A stretch of DNA of 50,140 nt. Origin: Flavobacterium sp. (GTDB taxonomy: Bacteria > Bacteroidota > Bacteroidia > Flavobacteriales > Flavobacteriaceae). The stretch lies in contig NZ_JAKLJH010000002.1 of assembly GCF_023151265.1 (NCBI RefSeq), forward strand, positions 1-50,140. Direction: 5' to 3'. The position numbers were made by a program, and so were the translations under genes. This document shows, in pieces, positions 15,102 through 21,437 of this stretch (positions are counted from its first letter, which is position 1; every line of letters begins with the position of its first letter). The notes under the pieces are model-generated. The model was not told where the DNA came from. It did no database searches and saw only the letters and a list, made by a program, of their open reading frames with translations.

Positions 15102-15109
15102 AAAAATAA

Positions 15110-15592
15110 ATGAGCAAAGTAGCAATAATAATGGGAAGCATTTCGGATATGCCAGTAATGCAAGAAGCCATCGACATATTAAAAGGATTTGATATCGAAA
15201 CCGAAGTAGACATTGTTTCGGCACACCGTACACCTGAAAAATTATTTGATTTTAGTAAAAATGCACATGAAAGAGGAATTTCAGTAATTATCGCTGGTGC
15301 TGGTGGCGCAGCGCACTTACCTGGAATGGTTGCTTCTATGTCGCCACTTCCTGTAATTGGTGTTCCAGTGAAATCAAGCAATTCTATTGATGGATGGGAT
15401 TCGGTTTTATCAATTTTACAAATGCCTGGTGGAGTTCCTGTGGCAACTGTTGCTTTAAACGGAGCAAAAAACGCTGGAATCTTAGCCGCACAAATTATCG
15501 GAAGTTCTGATAAATGCGTTTTAGATAAAATAATCGCTTACAAAGAAGGATTGAAACAAGCTGTTTTAAAAGCTTCGGAAGGATTGAAATAA
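15110..15592 (+). CDS. purE: N5-carboxyaminoimidazole ribonucleotide mutase
   Basis: PurE class I, 160 residues. It moves the carboxyl group of N5-CAIR to give CAIR, the step after PurK. Substrate-binding motifs GSISDMPVMQEA (about 9-20) and SAHRTPEK (about 43-50) and the glycine-rich IAGAGGAAHLPGMVA are intact; GVPVKSSNSIDGWDSVLSILQMPGGVPVATVA is typical for the octameric class I form. Co-transcribed with purK and followed by a hairpin terminator. Confidence 0.97.
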   Translation: MSKVAIIMGSISDMPVMQEAIDILKGFDIETEVDIVSAHRTPEKLFDFSKNAHERGISVIIAGAGGAAHLPGMVASMSPLPVIGVPVKSSNSIDGWDSVLSILQMPGGVPVATVALNGAKNAGILAAQIIGSSDKCVLDKIIAYKEGLKQAVLKASEGLK

Positions 15593-15599
15593 AAATAGA

Positions 15600-15629
15600 A
15601 AATCCCGAGTTATTGCTAATTCGGGATTT
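15600..15629 (+). terminator. Terminator after purE
   Basis: Perfect 9-bp stem AAATCCCGA / TCGGGATTT with a 12-base loop, 8 bases past the purE stop. The T-run is short (TTTCT), so efficiency is uncertain. Confidence 0.65.
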
Positions 15630-15751
15630 CTACTCACAATTAAGTGACAACTATAAAAAAATTCTACTCTCTCTCTGTTTGGGGCAAAAAGGATGTTCCT
15701 ACATCATTTCATCGACAAAATTATACACTTTATCGATAAAAACAAATTTTT

Positions 15752-17776
15752 ATGACACTTTTTTTAAAAAAATTTACAACAAAGTACAATACAGCACCCT
15801 TTAGTAAGATTAATCTTTCAGATTATAAAGAAGCATTCGGAAAAACTATCGAACTCGCTCGTACTGAAATCGATAGCATTGTAAATAATTCAGAAACACC
15901 TACTTTTTCGAATACAATTGAAGCTTTGGATTATTCTGGCGAACAATTGGATAGATTGTCCAATATTTTCTTCAATTTAAATTCGGCTGAAACTTCCGAT
16001 GAAATGCAAAAAATCGCGCAAGAAGTTTCTCCATTAATTACAGCATTCAGTAATGATATTGCTATGAATGAAGAGTTGTTCAAACGAGTTAAAGCCGTTT
16101 ATGATCAAAAGGATACTTTGACATTAACTACTGAACAAGTCACTTTATTAGATAAAAAATTCAAAGGTTTTTCTAGAAATGGAGCTTTATTGAATGAAGA
16201 TGACAAATTAAAATTACGCGAAATTGATACCGAATTAGCCAAAATAAAACTGACTTTCGGTGAAAATGTTTTGGCTGAAACCAATAACTATCAATTACAT
16301 ATTACCAACGAAGCTGATTTAAAAGGTTTACCTGATGGCACAAAAGAAATGGCGGCGAGTTTGGCCAAATCGAAAAATTTAGAAGGTTGGATTTTTACAT
16401 TAGATTTTCCAAGTTATTTGCCTTTTGTAACGTATGTCGAAAATCGTGAATTGCGTAAAGAAATTGCAATTGCTGCTGGAAAAAAATCGTTTCAAGATAA
16501 TGAATTCGATAATAAAGAAAATGTAAAACGCATTGTCGAATTACGACATAAACGTGCTAATTTATTGGGTTATCAATCGCATTCGCATTTTGTTTTGGAA
16601 GAACGAATGGCGCAAAATCCAGAAAAAGTACAATCGTTTTTGAATGATTTATTGGAAAAAGCTAAACCAGCGGCTCAAAAAGAATTTGCTGAATTAACCG
16701 ATTTTGCCAAAGAATTAGACGGAATTGATCAATTAGAAAAATGGGATGGCGCATATTATTCGGAAAAATTAAAACAAAAATTATTCAGTTTGGATGATGA
16801 GTTATTGAAACCGTATTTCAAATTAGAAAATGTATTGAACGGCGCTTTCACGATTGCTAAAAAGTTATTCGGAATCACGTTCAAAGAAGTTTTTGACATT
16901 GACAAATACCACGAAGAAGTTCAAACTTTTGAAGTATTAGATTTCGAAGGAAAATTAGTTGCAGTTTTCTATTCTGATTTCTTTCCAAGAAAAGGAAAAC
17001 GAAATGGCGCTTGGATGACATCTTTCAAACCACAATATATAAAGGACGGAATCAACGAACGACCACATGTTTCTATTGTTTGTAATTTTACACCACCAAC
17101 TGAAACAAAACCATCGTTATTGACTTTTAATGAAGTCACGACATTGTTTCACGAATTTGGGCACGCGTTACACGGCATGTTAGCCAATACAACTTATCCA
17201 AGTTTATCAGGAACTTCGGTATACTGGGATTTTGTGGAATTACCAAGTCAAGTCATGGAAAACTGGTGTTACGAACCCGAAGCTTTGGCACTGTTTGCGA
17301 AACATTACGAAACAGATGAAATTATTCCGCAACAATATGTAGAAAAAATTAAAGAAAGTGCGAGTTTCTTGGAAGGAATGGCGACTTTAAGACAATTGAG
17401 TTTCGGAATTTTAGACATGACCTATCACGGAAAATCGCAAACTATTGACGATGTAAAAGCTTTTGAAAAACAAGCTATGGAAGGCACAAGTCTATATCCA
17501 GATGTTGCAGAAAATTGCATGAGTACTTCGTTTTCGCATATTTTTCAAGGCGGTTATTCTTCAGGATATTACAGCTACAAATGGGCTGAAGTTTTAGATG
17601 CCGATGCATTTGCGTATTTCCAAGAAAAAGGGATTTTCAACAAAGAAGTCGCAACCAAATTCAAAGACAACGTACTTTCAAAAGGCGGCACCGAATTACC
17701 AATGGAATTGTATAAAAAATTCAGAGGCCAGGAACCGAAAGTAGAGGCACTTTTGAAAAGGGCTGGATTGATTTAG
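15752..17776 (+). CDS. M3 family oligopeptidase (thimet/Dcp type)
   Basis: 674 residues, no signal peptide; a large cytoplasmic zinc metallopeptidase that degrades short peptides. The active site is complete: HEFGHALH with H467, E468 and H471, and the third ligand E496, 29 residues after H467 as in thimet oligopeptidase. The flanking LTFNEVTTLFHEFGHALHG, DFVELPSQVMENW and SFSHIFQGGYSSGYYSYKWAE are hallmark M3 segments. Oligopeptidase A (PrlC) and dipeptidyl carboxypeptidase (Dcp) share this build, and I do not choose between them. The start MTLFLKKFTTKYNTAPFSKI fits related proteins. Monocistronic, with its own terminator. Confidence 0.93.
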   Translation: MTLFLKKFTTKYNTAPFSKINLSDYKEAFGKTIELARTEIDSIVNNSETPTFSNTIEALDYSGEQLDRLSNIFFNLNSAETSDEMQKIAQEVSPLITAFSNDIAMNEELFKRVKAVYDQKDTLTLTTEQVTLLDKKFKGFSRNGALLNEDDKLKLREIDTELAKIKLTFGENVLAETNNYQLHITNEADLKGLPDGTKEMAASLAKSKNLEGWIFTLDFPSYLPFVTYVENRELRKEIAIAAGKKSFQDNEFDNKENVKRIVELRHKRANLLGYQSHSHFVLEERMAQNPEKVQSFLNDLLEKAKPAAQKEFAELTDFAKELDGIDQLEKWDGAYYSEKLKQKLFSLDDELLKPYFKLENVLNGAFTIAKKLFGITFKEVFDIDKYHEEVQTFEVLDFEGKLVAVFYSDFFPRKGKRNGAWMTSFKPQYIKDGINERPHVSIVCNFTPPTETKPSLLTFNEVTTLFHEFGHALHGMLANTTYPSLSGTSVYWDFVELPSQVMENWCYEPEALALFAKHYETDEIIPQQYVEKIKESASFLEGMATLRQLSFGILDMTYHGKSQTIDDVKAFEKQAMEGTSLYPDVAENCMSTSFSHIFQGGYSSGYYSYKWAEVLDADAFAYFQEKGIFNKEVATKFKDNVLSKGGTELPMELYKKFRGQEPKVEALLKRAGLI

Positions 17777-17799
17777 ATAATTAGAATTTTAGATATTTA

Positions 17800-17831
17800 G
17801 AAACCGAAACTAATCACTTCGGTTTCTTTTT
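17800..17831 (+). terminator. Terminator after the M3 peptidase gene
   Basis: Perfect 9-bp stem GAAACCGAA / TTCGGTTTC with a 9-base loop, followed by five Ts. Confidence 0.8.
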
Positions 17832-17852
17832 AAAATAAGCTTTCATTTTTTT

Positions 17853-17883
17853 TTGAAACTTTAAAAACTTTATTGTACATTTG
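17853..17883 (+). promoter_or_regulatory. Promoter of the GbsR-type regulator operon (leaderless)
   Basis: TTG (17853-17855), 20 bases, TACATTTG (17876-17883), a full consensus match. Only four bases separate the -7 box from the ATG at 17888, so transcription should begin at or next to the start codon. Confidence 0.75.
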
Positions 17884-17887
17884 TCTC

Positions 17888-18391
17888 ATGGAATTCAAAG
17901 AAGCAAAAAATAAATTCGTACAAACTTGGGGAGCATTAGGTTCTCAATGGGGCATTAACAAAACCATGGCACAGATTCATGCGTTGTTAATGGTTTCTCA
18001 CGAACCGGTTTCTATGGAAGACATTATGGAAGAATTGCAAATTTCGCGCGGTAATGCTTCTATGAATTTAAGAGCGTTGATGGATTGGGGTATCGTTTAC
18101 AAAGAATACAAAGCAGGCGAACGACGTGAATTTTTCACCGCTGAAAAAGATTTAGATGAATTAGCTGTAAAAATTTCAAGAGAAAGAAGCAAACGCGAAA
18201 TCAAACCCGCTTTGAAAGTTTTAAAAGAAGTTTCGACCATTAAATCTGATGGCACCGAAGCAGAAAGACATTTTGTAGATCAAACCACAAAATTGTACGA
18301 ATTCGTCTTAAAAGCAGATAACGTTTTGGATAAAATCACAGAATATAAAGACAATTGGTTAGCAAAATTGGTTGTTAAAATAATGAAATAG
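17888..18391 (+). CDS. GbsR/MarR-type winged-helix transcriptional regulator
   Basis: 167 residues from ATG 17888 (MEFKEAKNKFVQTWGALGSQWGINKTMAQI). A winged-helix DNA-binding domain spans about 25-95 (HALLMVSHEPVSMEDIMEELQISRGNASMNLRALMDWGIVYKEYKAGERREFFTAEKD), where the recognition helix is ISRGNASMNLRAL. The C-terminal part is helical and probably dimerises. GbsR/MarR-type proteins are usually repressors, often autoregulatory or sensing a small molecule. The in-frame TTG at 17873 is excluded because it precedes the -7 box. First gene of a run with four small membrane or redox-like genes, its likely targets. Confidence 0.88.
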   Translation: MEFKEAKNKFVQTWGALGSQWGINKTMAQIHALLMVSHEPVSMEDIMEELQISRGNASMNLRALMDWGIVYKEYKAGERREFFTAEKDLDELAVKISRERSKREIKPALKVLKEVSTIKSDGTEAERHFVDQTTKLYEFVLKADNVLDKITEYKDNWLAKLVVKIMK

Positions 18392-18409
18392 CAATAAAAA
18401 AATTTAATC

Positions 18410-18437
18410 TAAACTTTCAATTATTTCTGAAAGTTTA
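18410..18437 (+). terminator. Weak hairpin after the regulator gene
   Basis: Perfect 10-bp inverted repeat TAAACTTTCA / TGAAAGTTTA with an 8-base loop and no T-run. It may attenuate read-through into the next gene or be an operator. Confidence 0.35.
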
Positions 18438-18451
18438 AAATAATAGATAAT

Positions 18452-18805
18452 ATGAAAGTAATTAATAAAATTAATAAAGCGCTATTAATAATAACGATAA
18501 TATTAGACTTTACAATCCTATTTGGGTTATATGCCCAAATTTTACTTGGCTTCACACAATTATGCATAGCGTTATATATTTCTTTCAATTATAAAAAACT
18601 TGAGAAAAAACTTAAATATCAAGTTATAAATTATTGGATTTATGTCATAATGTATTTTTCTTTTTTCACTTACATATTATTAGAAGAGAAAAATGTAATG
18701 GACAATTACATAATAATGATTACAACTATTATAATTATACCGATGACAATAGCAATATATTTTACAATCATGTTAAATAAAATAGTAAATCAAAATGAAA
18801 AATAA
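18452..18805 (+). CDS. Small membrane protein of unknown function
   Basis: 117 residues, four probable membrane segments: two in about 11-47 (ALLIITIILDFTILFGLYAQ and LGFTQLCIALYISF), one at 60-76 (YWIYVIMYFSFFTYILL) and one at 86-108 (YIIMITTIIIIPMTIAIYFTIML). Not recognised. The gene is more AT-rich than its neighbours. It overlaps the start of the next gene by 11 bases, indicating co-transcription in the regulator-led cluster. Confidence 0.65.
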   Translation: MKVINKINKALLIITIILDFTILFGLYAQILLGFTQLCIALYISFNYKKLEKKLKYQVINYWIYVIMYFSFFTYILLEEKNVMDNYIIMITTIIIIPMTIAIYFTIMLNKIVNQNEK

Positions 18806-19706
18806 ACTAATCGTAGCAGCCGGAACAGGATTTTTAGGAAACGTTTTAATCCAACATTTCAAAAATAAATTTGAGGAGATTATAGTACTTACTCGAGGAA
18901 AATCTGAAACTAAGAACCGAATCAAATATATAAATTGGGATGCAAAATCTTTTTCAGGTTGGGAAAAGGAACTAGAAAATGCAGATGTTGTCATAAACTT
19001 AGCCGGGAAATCCGTTGATTGTAGATATACCGAAAAAAATAAAGCTGAAATTTTAGACTCTAGAATAGATAGCACCAAAATTTTAAACGAAGCCATTTTA
19101 CAATATGAGAATCCACCAAAACATTTTATAAACTCATCAACTGCAACTATTTATCGTCATTCAGAAGATAAAGAAATGGATGAATATTCAGGTGAAATTG
19201 GTAATGATTTCTCTATGAATGTTGCCAAATCTTGGGAAGAAACATTTTATGAAGTTGAAACACCAAAAACTTTGAAAACAGCAATCAGAACATCTATTGT
19301 TTTAGGCAAAAACGGAGGCGCTTTTGTTCCATTAAAGAAATTAACCCAACTTGGATTAGGTGGAAAAAACGGCGACGGAAAACAATTCATAAGCTGGGTT
19401 CACGAAAAAGATTTCGCAAGAGCTGTCGAATTTATAATCGAAAAGGAACTTTCAGGAAGTATAAATGTAGTTTCTCCAAAACCAATTCGTAATGAAGAGT
19501 TCATGAAAAAACTTCAAAAAGCTATTGGAATTCCATTTGGATTACCTATTCCAAAAACATTGTTGGAATTTGGAGCAAAAATCATCAAAACTGAAACTGA
19601 ATTAGTTTTAAAAAGTAGAAATGTTATCCCAAAAAGATTAACTGAAAACGGATTTGAATTTGAATTTGGCGATTTAGAAAAAACGTTTAAAAGTCTATTA
19701 TCATGA
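18795..19706 (+). CDS. TIGR01777 family epimerase-like protein
   Basis: 303 residues. An extended SDR fold with the N-terminal nucleotide motif AAGTGFLGNVL (about 8-18), then ADVVINLAGKSVDCRYTEKNKAEILDSRIDSTKILNEAI, the hallmark block of TIGR01777 proteins, and the end region GSINVVSPKPIRNEEFMKKLQKAIG and LKSRNVIPKRLTENGFEFEF. These are NAD(P)-binding proteins of unclear substrate, often called sugar epimerase or SulA-like by homology only. It overlaps the genes on both sides (11 and 4 bases), so it belongs to the regulator-led operon. Confidence 0.9.
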   Translation: MKNKLIVAAGTGFLGNVLIQHFKNKFEEIIVLTRGKSETKNRIKYINWDAKSFSGWEKELENADVVINLAGKSVDCRYTEKNKAEILDSRIDSTKILNEAILQYENPPKHFINSSTATIYRHSEDKEMDEYSGEIGNDFSMNVAKSWEETFYEVETPKTLKTAIRTSIVLGKNGGAFVPLKKLTQLGLGGKNGDGKQFISWVHEKDFARAVEFIIEKELSGSINVVSPKPIRNEEFMKKLQKAIGIPFGLPIPKTLLEFGAKIIKTETELVLKSRNVIPKRLTENGFEFEFGDLEKTFKSLLS

Positions 19707-20047
19707 ACCTCAACATCATCGCCTATCTAATCTATTTCAGTATTACAGGTATCATCATTGTGAAAGTTGGGAAAATCTGTTATCAGAACGGAAACATTTT
19801 CGTTTCACAATTAATTCCTAATCATGAAGACTTGTGTCATAAAATAAATCAAGTGCTTTTAGTGGGTTATTATTTACTGAATATTGGGTATTGTGCCATG
19901 ACGCTAATTTCTTGGGAAAAGATTGAAAATATTACTCAATTGATAGAAGTAATTACCTCAAAATCAGCTTTCATTATTATTGCGATTGCTGTGATGCATT
20001 ACATCAATATTATTTTATTAACGAATTACATCAAAAAATTAATTTAA
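19703..20047 (+). CDS. Small membrane protein, paralogue of the next gene
   Basis: 114 residues, unknown family. Three probable membrane segments: about 4-24 (IIAYLIYFSITGIIIVKVG), 50-70 (VLLVGYYLLNIGYCAMTLI) and 88-108 (SAFIIIAIAVMHYINIILL). The middle part, N..LL.GYYLLNIGYCAM, aligns with N..LF.GFYLLNLGFALM in the following gene, as does the preceding NGNIFV / NSKIYM stretch, so the two are tandem paralogues. The ATG overlaps the stop of the epimerase-like gene by four bases (ATGA), indicating translational coupling. Confidence 0.7.
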   Translation: MNLNIIAYLIYFSITGIIIVKVGKICYQNGNIFVSQLIPNHEDLCHKINQVLLVGYYLLNIGYCAMTLISWEKIENITQLIEVITSKSAFIIIAIAVMHYINIILLTNYIKKLI

Positions 20048-20058
20048 ACACTCGTATT

Positions 20059-20445
20059 ATGGAAACTTCAAAAATTTTAATCGGTTATGCTATTTATCTT
20101 CCGATTGCTTTATTTTTAACTTACTATGTTTCAAAAACACTTTTTAGAAATAGCAAAATTTATATGTTAGACATTTTTAAAGGTCGTGAAGAAATTGCCA
20201 ACGCTACCAATAAATTATTCGAAACAGGATTTTATTTATTGAATTTAGGATTCGCTTTAATGATTTTAGAAATGAATATGTATGATGATACTTATCAAAT
20301 TCTAATAGAAAAACTGAGTTATAAAATCGGCGGATTTTCAATTTATTTGGGGATTATGCTGTTCTTAAACTTATATTTCTTTTTTAGAGGAAAACGAAAA
20401 GCAAGTCAAGCACAAGTAGAACAACGAATTGTTATTAATGGGTAA
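20059..20445 (+). CDS. Small membrane protein, paralogue of the preceding gene
   Basis: 128 residues with three probable membrane segments (about 8-26, 51-71 and 92-111: IGGFSIYLGIMLFLNLYFFF) and a basic tail (RGKRKASQAQ). It shares layout and the GFYLLNLGF core with the gene at 19703. Start is 11 bases after that gene. Function unknown. Last gene of the regulator-led cluster; it ends two bases from the stop codon of the convergent UbiA-like gene. Confidence 0.7.
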   Translation: METSKILIGYAIYLPIALFLTYYVSKTLFRNSKIYMLDIFKGREEIANATNKLFETGFYLLNLGFALMILEMNMYDDTYQILIEKLSYKIGGFSIYLGIMLFLNLYFFFRGKRKASQAQVEQRIVING

Positions 20446-20447
20446 CT

Positions 20448-21287
20448 TCACAATCCTGACAGGTTTTTGAAACCTGTCAGGATTAACACCAACCACCACA
20501 AAATCGGAACACTTTCTAACCAAAACGAAGCATAATATCGGGAACGATTTTCATTGGCAAAAAAGAGAAAAACAGCAATCGTTCCACAAACCAAAAGTTT
20601 AAAAAAAAGTGTTAAAAAGTGATGATTATTGGTATAGAAAAATTCTAAAAACAGCAATAAAAACAATAATACATAACCAAGCCTTTTGGTCGGCTCCACC
20701 CCTATTTTCTGCGGAACGGTTTGTAAATGAATATCATCGTGCTTTACATCTACAATATCAAACACTAAAACAATTGAGAACACTAATAAAAATCGCTGCA
20801 CTGCCATCAAAAGCACATCAATTGAAAACGAAATTCCAGCTTCTACCAAAGGTAAAATCACGGTTACGCCTACCCAAGTAATTCCAACAATATAGATTTT
20901 CACACCTTTCCAATTTCGGGCGTTTTGTTTGTTTGGGAAAAAAGGTAAAGTGTATAAAAGTGTTAGTCCAAAAAAAGCAAAAGCACTTAATTTTGTAATC
21001 CAACTCAATTGCAAGAAAAAGTAAAAACAAGCCAACAACGAAATAAAACTCAAAAAAACGATAGCTTTGAGTTCTTTTTTGATTTCGGTTTTGTTTAACC
21101 TTGCTATGGCATCGTACTTAAAGAAATTATAACCAACTACTTTCCCAAAAAAAGCAAATAAAGCTACCGAAAAATCATCCTTAACATCAAAGAAATATTG
21201 CGTCATCAACACTAGAGCAAAAGCAGATAATGCAACGTGCAAACTGCTATTGATATAAAAATCGAGAATTTTCTTTACAACCACCAT
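20448..21287 (-). CDS. UbiA-like prenyltransferase family membrane protein
   Basis: 279 residues, eight or nine membrane segments. The UbiA-type acidic motifs can be seen in reduced form: a first N..KYDAI (about 54-60) and a second FDIVDVKHDDIH (about 175-186). UbiA proteins transfer prenyl groups to aromatic acceptors in quinone or pigment synthesis; the weak first motif makes this assignment tentative. The last ten residues (LTGFKNLSGL) are encoded by a perfect 15-bp palindrome (20452-20484), so the C-terminus is probably repeat-derived. Divergent from gcvP and convergent with the regulator-led operon. Confidence 0.7.
   Translation of the reverse strand: MVVVKKILDFYINSSLHVALSAFALVLMTQYFFDVKDDFSVALFAFFGKVVGYNFFKYDAIARLNKTEIKKELKAIVFLSFISLLACFYFFLQLSWITKLSAFAFFGLTLLYTLPFFPNKQNARNWKGVKIYIVGITWVGVTVILPLVEAGISFSIDVLLMAVQRFLLVFSIVLVFDIVDVKHDDIHLQTVPQKIGVEPTKRLGYVLLFLLLFLEFFYTNNHHFLTLFFKLLVCGTIAVFLFFANENRSRYYASFWLESVPILWWLVLILTGFKNLSGL
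20452..20484. repeat. Perfect 15-bp palindrome (CCTGACAGGTTT type)
   Basis: AATCCTGACAGGTTT, a 3-base loop (TTG), then the exact reverse complement. It overlaps the 3' end of the UbiA-like gene and follows the convergent membrane-protein gene, so it could end transcription from both sides, though no long T-run follows it. Confidence 0.8.
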
Positions 21288-21384
21288 TCAACAAAATTAA
21301 TCAATCTGTTAATAAGACTTGAAATTAGTTGATAAAATCACAAAATTTCACATTTTAAAAACAAAAAATTACAAGATTAATAAT

Positions 21385-21392
21385 TACTTTTG
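21385..21392 (+). promoter_or_regulatory. Possible -7 element of gcvP
   Basis: TACTTTTG matches TAnnTTTG and lies 45 bases before the gcvP ATG. No TTG is seen 19-21 bases upstream. Confidence 0.4.
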
Positions 21393-21437
21393 TTGTCCAA
21401 AACAACACATAATAACACACATACACATTTTTAATAA

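Noticed and set aside
17873..17887. Longer GbsR-type regulator start at TTG 17873
   Set aside because: It precedes the -7 box at 17876-17883 and cannot be transcribed from that promoter.
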